From HyVt-477 sp965224605 (lineage in GTDB: Bacteria > Pseudomonadota > Gammaproteobacteria > Thiotrichales > Thiotrichaceae), in contig CBDCZP010000001.1 of NCBI GenBank assembly GCA_965224605.1, forward strand, positions 433,816-497,815: a stretch of DNA of 64,000 nucleotides, given 5' to 3'. The position numbers were made by a program, and so were the translations under genes. Below are positions 25,600 to 35,194 of this stretch, piece by piece (position 1 is the stretch's first letter; each line of letters starts with the position of its first letter). The notes under the pieces were generated by a model. It worked only from the letters and a program-made list of their open reading frames with translations, had not been told where the DNA came from and did no database searches.

Positions 25600-26328
25600 A
25601 TGAAAATAAAGAAATTATTAAAACCTCTAATGCCGCATGTTGGTAGAGATAACGAAGAGCCACGAGAAAAGTGGTTAGAAGCAATGCTTGGCAAGGTTTC
25701 TGATAATAGTAGGATACTTGATGCCGGAGCAGGGACTCAACGTTACCGTCGATACTGTAAGCACTTGGATTATGTGTCACAAGATTTTGCTGAATATGAT
25801 GGCAAAGGCGATGCCGCCGCATTACAGACGGGTGATTTTGATTATGGGAATTTGGATCTTATAAGTGATATTACTGCAATTCCAGAGCCTGATGCATCAT
25901 TCGATGTAATAATGTGTATTGAGGTGTTAGAACATTTGCCTGATCCTGTACAAGCTATTAAGGAGTTCTCCAGATTACTTAAACCGGGTGGTCAGTTAAT
26001 TATGACAGCTCCATTTAGTTCTCTGACTCATTTTGCGCCCTATCATTTTAGTAGTGGTTTAAATACCTATTGGTATAAATTTCATTTAATAGAGAATAAC
26101 TTTGATAGCCCGGAGCTAATACCTAATGGAAACTTTTTTGAGTTTCTTTCTCAGGAAATGTGGAGGGTGAGATCGGTCGCGAGCACTTACTCAAAAAATA
26201 AACCGGGTCCACTGGAGTTATTGGCAATCTATATAGTGCAGCGGATGCTTCACCGGTTTAGTAGAAATGATACGGGATCATCCGAACTATTATGTTTTGG
26301 GTATCACGTAGTGGCACGCAAGAATTAA
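25600..26328 (+). CDS. SAM-dependent methyltransferase, first gene of the right polysaccharide cluster
   Basis: 242 residues. Class I fold: ILDAGAGTQRYRRYCKHL (motif I), VSQDFAEYDG (acidic turn), FDVIMCIEVLEHLPDPVQAIKEFSRLLKPGGQLIMTAPFSS. The tail includes a longer helical segment (ELLAIYIVQRMLHRF). The substrate is unknown. Given its place at the head of the O-antigen-like cluster it probably methylates a sugar or a lipid-linked intermediate. The next gene, also a methyltransferase, starts ~40 bases later. Confidence 0.82.
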   Translation: MKIKKLLKPLMPHVGRDNEEPREKWLEAMLGKVSDNSRILDAGAGTQRYRRYCKHLDYVSQDFAEYDGKGDAAALQTGDFDYGNLDLISDITAIPEPDASFDVIMCIEVLEHLPDPVQAIKEFSRLLKPGGQLIMTAPFSSLTHFAPYHFSSGLNTYWYKFHLIENNFDSPELIPNGNFFEFLSQEMWRVRSVASTYSKNKPGPLELLAIYIVQRMLHRFSRNDTGSSELLCFGYHVVARKN

Positions 26329-26365
26329 TGGCTTTATAACTAGCAGTAGTGGACAGAGAGAATTA

Positions 26366-27200
26366 ATGGATATTAGCGAAGCACAAAAAACAGTTATGGA
26401 GATGTTTCCATTCGATAACTATATGAATGATGAGATAGATACCTCCACTAACATTGCGACCACCGTAAATACGTATCTCAATAGGGGTGATAAAATATTA
26501 GACTTTGCATCAGGCGCTTGTGATAAAACGTCTGTGTTGCAGTTATTAGGTTACCAATGTTCAGCTTTTGATGATTTGCATGATGATTGGCATTTGAAAG
26601 ATGGCAATGACCAAAAGATTCTTTGATTGTTTTGCTAAAGAAGTGGGAATTGATTATAAAGTATCTGCCGATGGTTACCTTCCTTTTGAAAGTGAATCTT
26701 TCGCCATGGTAATGGCTCATGATGTGCTGGAACATTTACACGATTCGCCCAGAGGTTTAATTAATGATTTATCGGCTTTAATTAAGCCGAATGGCTATTT
26801 ATTTATTACGGTTCCCAATGCAGTCAATATTAAGAAGCGTATTAATGTCCTGATGGGCAAGACCAACATGCCGAATTACACGGAGTTTTATTGGTATCCT
26901 GGTTCATGGCGTGGGCATGTACGTGAATATGTAAAAAATGATTTGAGGTTACTTGCAGAATTTATTGGTTTTGAAATAGTGGAGTTGAAAGGCTGTCATC
27001 ACATGCTTGAAGTCGTGCCGGCCAAACTTCGTAAAGCCTATATGTTGGTGACTAATGTATTTCCTGGTTGGAGAGATAGCTGGTTGTTAGTTGCTAAAAA
27101 ACCAGAAAATTGGCAGCCAAGGAAGAAGCTTTCCGATGCGGAGTTAGCTAAATTAATAGGTGCTCACAGTCCTTACTATCGCGATAATGCGGAGAATTAA
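26366..27200 (+). pseudogene. SAM-dependent methyltransferase with one-base frameshift
   Basis: The first part (MDISEAQKTVMEMFPFDNYM..., KILDFASGACDKTSVLQLLGY) stops at 26626. Removing one T of CTTTG near 26622-26625 joins NDQKIL to DCFAKEVGIDYKVSADG and the rest: FAMVMAHDVLEHLHDSPRGLINDLSALIKPNGYLFITVPN, to 27200 (~277 residues). The break falls between motif I and the motif II/III region, so neither half should be active alone. Other genes of the cluster follow intact. Confidence 0.85.
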
Positions 27201-27250
27201 TTGATGCTTCATGTAATTGAGTGTCTCTTTTTTGGAAAGTTTCTTAGTTT

Positions 27251-28390
27251 ATGAAGATTCTTAATGTTAGCGTCTCGCTCGATATGAGAAAAGGTGGTGG
27301 CTATGCTGAACGCACATTTCAAATGACTCGTTTCCTAGTAAAGAAGAAAATTAAATGTGAGGTTCTTACGTTTAGCCTTGATCTCGAAGAAGATCGAATT
27401 CATGCGTTGTTACCCGCAAAAGTCATCGCCCTAAGTATGTTATCTAAACGTTTTAACTTTCCTCTTAATGGTTGGATAAAAGCCTTTAAAGCGGTACGTG
27501 AAACAGATATTGTACATTTAATGGGACATTGGTATATTATTAATGTTATCACTTACTTAGCCATACGTTTATATAATAAACCTTATGTGGTATGCCCAGC
27601 AGGTGCATTACCTTTATTTGGTAGATCAAAGAAGTTAAAACGTCTGTTTAACTTTTTAGTGGGGCGTTCGCTGATCAAAAATGCTCAGGGGTGGATTGCC
27701 GTTACTGAGGATGAGAAAGATCATTTTGAAAGCTATGGTGTTGTGCGGTCTCAAGTAACCGTAATACCCAATGGGGTAGTTGAGTCTGATTTTCTCCAAG
27801 GGGATGAGGTTGAGTTCAGAAAGCGTTATGGGCTATCTGAAGTACCTGTTATTCTGTTTATGGGTAGGCTTAACCTTATCAAGGGGCCGGACCTTCTTTT
27901 AGAGGCATATATTCAAGCTAAGGAAGCACTTGCTGATTTTCAGTTGGTTTTTGCAGGACCGGATGAAGGTTTGTTGGATTCCTTAGTAAAAACAGCAGAA
28001 GAAAATGGCTTGTCCGATAAGATTCATTTTGTAGGCTATCTTGATGCTAGTGATAAATCTGTTGCCTATAGAATGGCACATTTGCTGGTTATCCCATCTA
28101 GACAGGAAGCCATGTCTATAGTGGCGCTAGAAGCGGGTATCTGTGGTTTGCCTGTGCTTTTGACGGACCAATGCGGGTTCTCAGAAATAAAAGAAATTTC
28201 TCCCTTGTTGGAGGTGGTTGTATCGTCAGAAGCTATTTCTTCTGCAATAGTGCAGATATTGACGGTAGAAGATTTAGCTTTGATCAAGGAAAAATGGAGG
28301 AGCTTTGTACAGATGCATTATTCATGGGACTCTATAATAGAGCAATATTTGGGTTTGTTTAATAGAGTGCTTAGTGCCCGTGGACATTAG
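27251..28390 (+). CDS. Glycosyltransferase family 4
   Basis: 379 residues. Two Rossmann halves typical of GT-B enzymes: N-terminal KILNVSVSLDMRKGGGYAERT; linker VIPNGVVESDF; C-terminal VILFMGRLNLIKGPDLLLEAY, LVFAGPDEG and the EX7E-type LVIPSRQEAMSIVALEAGICGLPVLLTD. It transfers a hexose-type residue from a nucleotide sugar to the growing lipid-linked repeat unit on the cytoplasmic side. Donor and linkage are not readable. It starts ~50 bases after the broken methyltransferase. Confidence 0.9.
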   Translation: MKILNVSVSLDMRKGGGYAERTFQMTRFLVKKKIKCEVLTFSLDLEEDRIHALLPAKVIALSMLSKRFNFPLNGWIKAFKAVRETDIVHLMGHWYIINVITYLAIRLYNKPYVVCPAGALPLFGRSKKLKRLFNFLVGRSLIKNAQGWIAVTEDEKDHFESYGVVRSQVTVIPNGVVESDFLQGDEVEFRKRYGLSEVPVILFMGRLNLIKGPDLLLEAYIQAKEALADFQLVFAGPDEGLLDSLVKTAEENGLSDKIHFVGYLDASDKSVAYRMAHLLVIPSRQEAMSIVALEAGICGLPVLLTDQCGFSEIKEISPLLEVVVSSEAISSAIVQILTVEDLALIKEKWRSFVQMHYSWDSIIEQYLGLFNRVLSARGH

Positions 28391-28437
28391 CCATACCGTG
28401 AATGACAGCCCATTGATGTACACTTTGATAAATTAAT

Positions 28438-29793
28438 ATGACACCTCTCATTTCATTGTCAATTTTAGGTATTACTTTTTCTTTATTTATATTTTTCTAT
28501 CTAAGAAAAAGAAAGTTTGGGGTGTTTCATCTTGGAATTATCTTAATCGCATTGTCTGTTTTGGATGTTTTTATTCCAGCTTTGATGTGGTCTATTTATG
28601 GTATGCCAGAAACAAAGCCTGCAGGTGCAGGGTATCTATTAGATAATGAGATTGTTTTTAATGGGATGGTCTTTTATTTGCTGTTTTATTTAATAATGTT
28701 TGTATTTATAGTCCATCAGCCTCATAACGTTAATAATAATACTTCCACATCTGTTGCTATATCGAAAAAAAGGTTGAAAATATCCTTACTGATATGTCTG
28801 CTGTTAGCTACCAGTTCATTGTTAATTACGATTGGTCAGTATGGGGGGGTAATGGAGTGGTTTTGGGGGAAAGTCCAATTCCGCTGGGAAGCTTCCACGG
28901 TAGCCCATACGGGTAATAACTTTTTAGAGACAGTAATATTATCTTTTGATTGGCGGATTATTCTTAACCTTTTAATACTAGCGGCACTCTATTATAGAGA
29001 TAGCTTAAACAATAACCTGCTCTATAAATGGATTTTGCCGTTAATTGCGATATTATTCTCTTTTACTACCTTTTTTAGAGGCTCTATTCTGTTACTTATT
29101 TTCGGGTTTATATTTGTTGAAATGGCTAGGCTTCAATATGGAAATATACAGTCAAAGCTATATAAGGCATTAAAAAACAACAAGAAGAAAACAATACAAG
29201 GGTTTGTTTTGGCTGTTGGTTTGTTTGTTACTTATGGCGTCATCCGTGACACCTACTCAGCTAAAACCTGGGATGAAGAGTCCACTAGTTCTCTTTTTTC
29301 TGGCTTGTATAATATTTTATCTCAAGGGGAAGGCTTAAGTAGCATTAGCTACATTGTGAATGATTATAGTAGTACTTCTGAGAGCGTTAATGTGAGTCAT
29401 TTAAATGGCAAGACTTACATTGATATGTTACTACTGCCTGTTCCAAGAAGTATTTATCTGAGTAAACCAGAATGGTATGGAATAACGGATATAACCTTAG
29501 CTATGGGGTGGTTTAGAAGCTCACAATCGGCCGTGAGTATACCTGGGGAAGCATTTGCTAATTTTGGTTGGGTTGGACTGCTCATGGCTCCTGTTTTTGG
29601 TTCTTTGTTCAGGTTTCTGTATTTGTTGTCGGCAAGAGTGGGTAGTAAATATTTATTAATCTACCCAGGTATTACTATTTATATGCTTTTTATAGGGAAC
29701 TGGATGTCTTTTACAGGGATCATGACGCAGATACCTAGCTTTATTATTATGATGCTGTTGTTGAAATTTATTATCAACATAACATCTAGTTAG
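28438..29793 (+). CDS. wzy: Wzy-like O-antigen/oligosaccharide repeat-unit polymerase
   Basis: 451 residues with about 11-12 hydrophobic helices and one larger periplasmic loop (DTYSAKTWDEESTSSLFSG to GWFRSSQSAVSIPGEAFANFG). The motif P-R-S-I-Y-L-S-K-P-E, then S-x-x-G-E-x-x-x-N-F-G, is characteristic of oligosaccharide polymerases. Sequence conservation in this family is low, so the call rests on topology and on the flippase next door (8 bases apart). It would polymerise repeat units in the periplasm. Confidence 0.82.
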   Translation: MTPLISLSILGITFSLFIFFYLRKRKFGVFHLGIILIALSVLDVFIPALMWSIYGMPETKPAGAGYLLDNEIVFNGMVFYLLFYLIMFVFIVHQPHNVNNNTSTSVAISKKRLKISLLICLLLATSSLLITIGQYGGVMEWFWGKVQFRWEASTVAHTGNNFLETVILSFDWRIILNLLILAALYYRDSLNNNLLYKWILPLIAILFSFTTFFRGSILLLIFGFIFVEMARLQYGNIQSKLYKALKNNKKKTIQGFVLAVGLFVTYGVIRDTYSAKTWDEESTSSLFSGLYNILSQGEGLSSISYIVNDYSSTSESVNVSHLNGKTYIDMLLLPVPRSIYLSKPEWYGITDITLAMGWFRSSQSAVSIPGEAFANFGWVGLLMAPVFGSLFRFLYLLSARVGSKYLLIYPGITIYMLFIGNWMSFTGIMTQIPSFIIMMLLLKFIINITSS

Positions 29794-29801
29794 TTTCGCT
29801 G

Positions 29802-31106
29802 ATGATTCAGACGTTATTTAAAAAAATGAGTACTTACAGGGGCGAAATAAGTTGGGTTATTGCAGGGCAGTTATTAACCTATTTAGGAGTTTTTGTCACC
29901 ATTAAAGTACTCACTAATGTGTTGACCACGGAAGCTTACGGGTCCTTGGCATTAGGCCTAACCTTTGCAGGTATTTTGAGTACTTTCTTTTTTGGTCCTT
30001 TGGGTCAGGCTGTTTATCGCTACTATGCGCCTTATAGAGGTAGCAAGAAACTCGCTACATTATTTTATTCTACAAAGAGTATTTTAAGTCAACTGATTGC
30101 CGCCATTATCTTTTTGGGAGGTTTGCTGCTGGTTTTTACTGAGTTGTATTATCCTGAATGGTCCTGGTTAGTTGCCATTTCATTAACATTTGGCTTGCTT
30201 AAAGGAGTCTTTGATATTGTCGTTACCAGCTACTCAGCAAATAGACAAAGAAAGAGAGTTGCATTGAATCAAATTTCCGAATCTTGGTTTAAGCTACTGT
30301 TTGCATTTATCATCGTTACGCTGGTGGTCAACAGTGAGATTGGGGTTCTTTCTGGTTATGTTCTGGTGATTGTTTTATTGCTAGTGAACCTGTACGTTGT
30401 TGATATAAAAAATAAGCGTAAAAGCACACTAATAGACAAGTATGAAATCACCGAGTCGAAGGCTGAATTATATAAATACGCCGCATCGTTCACCTTGTTT
30501 TCCGTTTTCGCGGCAATTTGTTTGTATTCTGACCGATGGATTATCAACTACTATTTAGGTGTTAAGGATGTTGCGATTTACGCTGTTATGTTGCAAATAG
30601 CCAATGCCCCTATTCAACTAATTGATGGTATTATTAGTCAGATGATGGTTCCTCTTATTTTTAGTCGAGCGGGTACCATGTCGACTGCTGATCAAGAACG
30701 TTCGAGTATGAAACTGCTTCGAATCAATCTGCTTATATCGATATTCTTGTTCGCCATCGTGATTGTTATTAGTCTGTTCTTCGGTCGTATGATTATAAAT
30801 CTCATCGCATCAGATACTTACTCAGAACAACATCACATACTCTGGGTTCTGGTACTTGGTTTTTCATTTGCAAATATTGCGCAAATTCTTTTTTTAAAGG
30901 CACAAAATCATAAGAAGCCAGCTGCTATTCTACCCGCCTGGATGGTTCGTGCGATTTCCTTTATTATCCTATCGATCATATTAAGTCGTCTTTATGGAAT
31001 TCCAGGGATGGCTTACGCTTTTGTTATATCAACATTTTTGTATCTAATTATCGTTTCTTTTATAACGAATAAGTTGTCGCTAGAACCCGAAGTAGCCCAA
31101 ACCTAA
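29802..31106 (+). CDS. wzx: Wzx-like oligosaccharide flippase
   Basis: 434 residues with about 12 transmembrane helices and the MATE/MVF-type polysaccharide exporter start (EISWVIAGQLLTYLGVFVTIKVLTN), basic cytoplasmic loops (YRGSKKLATLFYST) and ILFLKAQNHKKPAA. It flips the undecaprenyl-linked repeat unit across the inner membrane before polymerisation. Its partner is the adjacent Wzy-like protein. Confidence 0.88.
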   Translation: MIQTLFKKMSTYRGEISWVIAGQLLTYLGVFVTIKVLTNVLTTEAYGSLALGLTFAGILSTFFFGPLGQAVYRYYAPYRGSKKLATLFYSTKSILSQLIAAIIFLGGLLLVFTELYYPEWSWLVAISLTFGLLKGVFDIVVTSYSANRQRKRVALNQISESWFKLLFAFIIVTLVVNSEIGVLSGYVLVIVLLLVNLYVVDIKNKRKSTLIDKYEITESKAELYKYAASFTLFSVFAAICLYSDRWIINYYLGVKDVAIYAVMLQIANAPIQLIDGIISQMMVPLIFSRAGTMSTADQERSSMKLLRINLLISIFLFAIVIVISLFFGRMIINLIASDTYSEQHHILWVLVLGFSFANIAQILFLKAQNHKKPAAILPAWMVRAISFIILSIILSRLYGIPGMAYAFVISTFLYLIIVSFITNKLSLEPEVAQT

Positions 31107-31121
31107 TTATTGTTATTGATC

Positions 31122-32342
31122 ATGCGCTATAAAATTGTGACGTTGCTAAAAAAGAATCGAGTATTGTACTCGGTAAATTCTAAAATAAAGGCAACTCTAA
31201 ATACTCGAAAGACCCATAGGCTCTATGCTACTTACCGAAGGCTAAACGCGGCTATGCAGGATAAGTATTCATCTAAAAAGATAGCTTCATTGGTGAGAAG
31301 AAAGTTATTGGCTAGAGATGTCGATACTGCTAGTAAAGCATACGGTGACTTAAACATTTTTTGGGTAGGGGTTGATTATCAGCAAGATGCTTCGGGTTTT
31401 TTGAAAGGTTTAGCTTTAGCTGGGCAAGTGACTTATTTTAAAAACCATAAGGGCACGTACGGTCTATATCCAAAAGACAAAAATAACTATGAGGCTTTTG
31501 ATAAGGAGCTTATTGATAAAAACTCACAGTGCCTGCTGGATCAGGTGACAGAGAGTCATAAGCAAAAAAAAATCGACTTGTTAATTGGTCAAATGTGGGC
31601 CAATGATCTTGATGTGGAATGCCTTCAAGGAATTCAACAAATGGGCATCCCTACAGTTAATATTTCTATGGATGACAAGTTGCCGAACCTTTGGGAATCG
31701 GCTAATGGTAGGCGGTTAGGATCTGTGGGGTTGGCTGAAGGATTGGATCTGGTGTTAACTACTTCTCCTGATACGTGTGCCTGGTACTGGGCTGAAAAAT
31801 GCCTTGCTATCTATTGGCCTTTAGCAAGTGACTCGAATTTGTTTTCGCCACAACAAGAGAAACCTTACGATGTAGTATTTGTGGGTGGTAACTACGGTGT
31901 AAGAGGGGAGTTGGTTAATACCATTAAAGCGGCGAATATTAATATTGTTGCTTTTGGCCCAGGCTGGCCTAGTGGGTACATTGCGGCTGAGCAAGTGGCG
32001 GATGTTTTTGGTAAAGCCAAGATTATTTTAGGGTCTGGTTTTGTCGCCTACAATGAGGATATATTGACGATTAAGTTGCGAGATTTCGATGCTCCTATGT
32101 CAGGTGCACTCTACCTTACCAATAGAAACCCCGATTTACTGAAAATCTTTGAAGAAGGTAAAGAAATTGAATGTTATTCCTGTGTTGAGGAGTGTATCGA
32201 AAAAATTAACTATTATCTGGATAAACCTCAGTTACTTGATACCATTGCTGCAGCGGGGTTGGATAAAGCTAGAAGTAAATACAGCTGGGAGCAACAAGTG
32301 AGAAAGGCAATTGAGTGGGTGGGGTTTGATGTTTCATCCTGA
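31122..32342 (+). CDS. CgeB-like glycosyltransferase
   Basis: 406 residues from ATG 31122; an in-frame TTG at 31110 is less likely. The C-terminal half shows the CgeB/GT1-like pattern: LVLTTSPDTCAWYWAEKCLAIYWPLASD, YDVVFVGGNYGVRGEL, KLRDFDAPMSGALYLTNRNPDLLKIFEEGKEI and a WEQQVRKAIEW end. The N-terminal 70 residues are basic and helical. It probably adds one sugar to the repeat unit; donor unknown. It starts 15 bases after the flippase gene. Confidence 0.8.
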   Translation: MRYKIVTLLKKNRVLYSVNSKIKATLNTRKTHRLYATYRRLNAAMQDKYSSKKIASLVRRKLLARDVDTASKAYGDLNIFWVGVDYQQDASGFLKGLALAGQVTYFKNHKGTYGLYPKDKNNYEAFDKELIDKNSQCLLDQVTESHKQKKIDLLIGQMWANDLDVECLQGIQQMGIPTVNISMDDKLPNLWESANGRRLGSVGLAEGLDLVLTTSPDTCAWYWAEKCLAIYWPLASDSNLFSPQQEKPYDVVFVGGNYGVRGELVNTIKAANINIVAFGPGWPSGYIAAEQVADVFGKAKIILGSGFVAYNEDILTIKLRDFDAPMSGALYLTNRNPDLLKIFEEGKEIECYSCVEECIEKINYYLDKPQLLDTIAAAGLDKARSKYSWEQQVRKAIEWVGFDVSS

Positions 32343-32360
32343 AATATCTCGGTGATATAA

Positions 32361-34226
32361 ATGTGTGGAATTATTGGCGTTGCCTCGACACGTACTATTG
32401 ATGATCGATCCTGGTTAGCCATTGGGCGTGATCAAATGACCCACCGTGGACCCGATGATGCGGGTGAGTTGTGGTCATCTGATGGAAGAGTCGGGCTGGC
32501 ACATCGGCGTTTATCTATCGTAGATTTAAGCTATTCAGGACACCAACCAATGCGGGATAAAAACAATTCAACTAGTATTGTTTTTAATGGTGAAATCTAT
32601 AACTATCTGGAATTAAGAAAGGAGTTGACCCGTTTGGGGCATACTTTTATATCAGATAGTGATACTGAAGTCATTTTAAAAGCTTATACCCAATGGGGTC
32701 TTGACTGTGTCACCCGATTAAATGGGATGTTTGCTTTTGCATTATTTGATGGCGTTAAAGGACAACTATTCCTTGCTAGGGATCGGGCAGGGGAAAAGCC
32801 GCTGTTCTACCATTATGATGGAAATCAGTTGTGTTTTGCATCTGAGTTGAAAGGTTTGTTACATAGCCCGACGCATTCGTTTCGATTAAACAGAGAGTCT
32901 CTTGATTGTTATTTAGGCATGGGCTTTGTTCCTGGGCATCGTTGTATTGTTGAGGGTGTCCAAAAATTACCTGCTGCCCATACGTTGCTATTTGATATAC
33001 AAACTGGTGTGCTAAAAACTTCTCGTTATTGGCAATTACCTTCGTTTGAGAATGAAACGAGCTACTCTGAGAGTGATCTAGTTGATGAGCTTGATTCCTT
33101 GTTAGAAAGCTCGGTGCAGAGGCAGTTGGCGGCCGATGTCCCTGTTGGGGTCTTGTTAAGCGGTGGTGTGGATTCTAGTTTAATTACGGCGATGGCAGCT
33201 CGTGTTAGCACGAATGTTAAGACCTTTACTGTCCGTTTTCCTGAACATAAAGCTTATGATGAAACGCCATACGCCAGGCTGATTGCTAATCATTTTGGTA
33301 CAGAGCATATTGAGTTGGATATGGGATCAACCCATATTGACTTGCTCGGTGTTATGGCACGCCAGTTTGATGAACCCATGGTGGACTCCTCAATGATCCC
33401 TACTTATCTTGTAAGTCAATTGGTACGTAAGCACTGTACTGTTGCCTTGGGCGGTGATGGGGGTGATGAATTATTTGGTGGTTATGGTCGATATAGCCAT
33501 CTTATCAATGTAGAAAATAGAATAGGGAAGATACCATTCAAGTTGCGTGAAGCGATCTCTAACTCTGCTGGAAAGCACCTACCTATTGGTTTTAAAGGTC
33601 GAGGTTTTTTGCTTAGTTTAGGTGTGGATTTACGTTCGAATTTACCTATATACCCATCGTTATTTAATAGTGATGCTAGAAAGAAAATAGTCTTAGATCA
33701 GTATTTAGGTTCCTCATCAGTAGCTGAAAACATATGGAGAGGTCTAGTGCCTATTGAACATGATTTGGTACAGCGATATACGCGGATGGATTTTCAGAAT
33801 TATCTGGCTGAAGATATTTTAGTAAAAGTTGATCGAGCCAGTATGCTTAATTCGCTGGAGATGCGGGCTCCTATGCTTGATAAACATCTTATTGATTTTG
33901 CATTTAAGAAAGTTCCTTCACATTTTAAAGCAACAGCAGATGCTAGAAAAATCATATTGAAAAAACTAACCAAGCGTTTATTACCTGAAACGTTTGATGC
34001 TGATAGAAAACAAGGGTTTTCTATTCCATTAGCTTCTTGGCTTCAGTCAAACCAGTGGCGTTCCTATTTTAAAGAGGTCTTGCTGGATTCGAGTGCTTCG
34101 GTATTCAACCGTAAAGAAATAAACAAGTTATTTAAAGGACAGGAAAAAGGCCATGCCAATAGCGAAAGGTTATTTAGCCTGGTTCTTTTTGAGTTATGGC
34201 AGAAGGAATATAATATATCACTATGA
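32361..34226 (+). CDS. asnB: Asparagine synthase (glutamine-hydrolysing) family amidotransferase
   Basis: 621 residues. Met is followed by Cys2 (MCGIIGVAS), the glutaminase nucleophile; THRGPDDAG, FNGEIYN and SDTEVILKAY complete the N-terminal Ntn domain. The synthetase domain has VGVLLSGGVDSSLITAMA (PP-loop) and ALGGDGGDELFGGYGRY. In O-antigen clusters such proteins often amidate uronic-acid sugars rather than aspartate (WbpS-like), which I infer from context. GGTGA precedes ATG 32361 by five bases. Confidence 0.9.
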   Translation: MCGIIGVASTRTIDDRSWLAIGRDQMTHRGPDDAGELWSSDGRVGLAHRRLSIVDLSYSGHQPMRDKNNSTSIVFNGEIYNYLELRKELTRLGHTFISDSDTEVILKAYTQWGLDCVTRLNGMFAFALFDGVKGQLFLARDRAGEKPLFYHYDGNQLCFASELKGLLHSPTHSFRLNRESLDCYLGMGFVPGHRCIVEGVQKLPAAHTLLFDIQTGVLKTSRYWQLPSFENETSYSESDLVDELDSLLESSVQRQLAADVPVGVLLSGGVDSSLITAMAARVSTNVKTFTVRFPEHKAYDETPYARLIANHFGTEHIELDMGSTHIDLLGVMARQFDEPMVDSSMIPTYLVSQLVRKHCTVALGGDGGDELFGGYGRYSHLINVENRIGKIPFKLREAISNSAGKHLPIGFKGRGFLLSLGVDLRSNLPIYPSLFNSDARKKIVLDQYLGSSSVAENIWRGLVPIEHDLVQRYTRMDFQNYLAEDILVKVDRASMLNSLEMRAPMLDKHLIDFAFKKVPSHFKATADARKIILKKLTKRLLPETFDADRKQGFSIPLASWLQSNQWRSYFKEVLLDSSASVFNRKEINKLFKGQEKGHANSERLFSLVLFELWQKEYNISL

Positions 34227-34291
34227 TATTTTATCGTTCAGGCGATTGTAAATCGCATCCTATATACAAATTCCTTAATGAGAATTAGATA

Positions 34292-35095
34292 ATGCACGTT
34301 ACTGTATTGATGTCTGTATGGAATGAAATTGGCAGTATATCGGTTGCTATAAAGAGTATTATTGAACAAACGTACGATGACTGGGATTTATTAATTATTG
34401 ATGATTGTTCTACTGATGGCACTCATAAGTTGTTAATGGAGTTTGAATCCATTGATGCAAGAATCAAAGTTGTAAGAAATTCAAAGAATAGAGGCTTGCC
34501 TCGTTCGCTCAATAAAGGTTGGAAATTAGCGAAAGGACCTCTCCTTGCCAGAATGGATGGCGATGATTTCTCGTTTCCTGATCGTCTAGAAAAGCAAGTA
34601 AGTTATTTGTCAGACCACCCTCACGTTGATGTGCTTGGTAGTAATGCGGAATTGATCGACCTGGATGGCAATATAAGCGGATATGCCACTATGCCGGAAA
34701 CGCATCAGAAGATAGGCGACGCAATGCATAGGAAGAGTCCTTTCATTCACCCTTCTGTGATGCTTAAAAAGAGTTTTTATGTCCGATCCGATGGTTATAA
34801 TAATCATTTAAGAAGAAACCAGGATTATGTGTTGTGGGCAAAAATGCATAACAAATCGACCTATCACAACTTGCAAGATGTTTTGATTAGATACCAGACA
34901 AGGTCGTATGTGTTGCCTTTTAAGACAATTTTTTATGGGTTATATGCGTCTATCTATATTACCAGATATCACAAGCGTTATCTTGCTGGTTTCTCGTGGG
35001 CTTTTACTATTTTCGGGTCTTCTTTACTTGTAAAGTCTGGGCTTTATAGACCGATTAGTTTGAGAGCTAGTAAAACTAATGACCTAAATGATTAG
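34292..35095 (+). CDS. Glycosyltransferase family 2
   Basis: 267 residues. GT-A fold: VTVLMSVWNEIGSISVAIKSIIEQTYDDWDLLIIDDCSTDGT, then SKNRGLPRSLNKGWKLAKGPLLARMDGDDFSFPDRLEKQ with the DxD metal motif (MDGDD), and HPSVMLKKSFYVRSDGY. The C-terminus has weakly hydrophobic stretches but no clear membrane helix pair. It adds a sugar to the repeat unit; donor unknown. Confidence 0.9.
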   Translation: MHVTVLMSVWNEIGSISVAIKSIIEQTYDDWDLLIIDDCSTDGTHKLLMEFESIDARIKVVRNSKNRGLPRSLNKGWKLAKGPLLARMDGDDFSFPDRLEKQVSYLSDHPHVDVLGSNAELIDLDGNISGYATMPETHQKIGDAMHRKSPFIHPSVMLKKSFYVRSDGYNNHLRRNQDYVLWAKMHNKSTYHNLQDVLIRYQTRSYVLPFKTIFYGLYASIYITRYHKRYLAGFSWAFTIFGSSLLVKSGLYRPISLRASKTNDLND

Positions 35096-35194
35096 CTTGC
35101 TTTGAGATAGTGTTTTCCAATGAGACGTAATGAGGAATCACTAGGTTTATTAGGGTGGTTAAAAGTGAAATATATAACCTTACAAGGTTGATAG

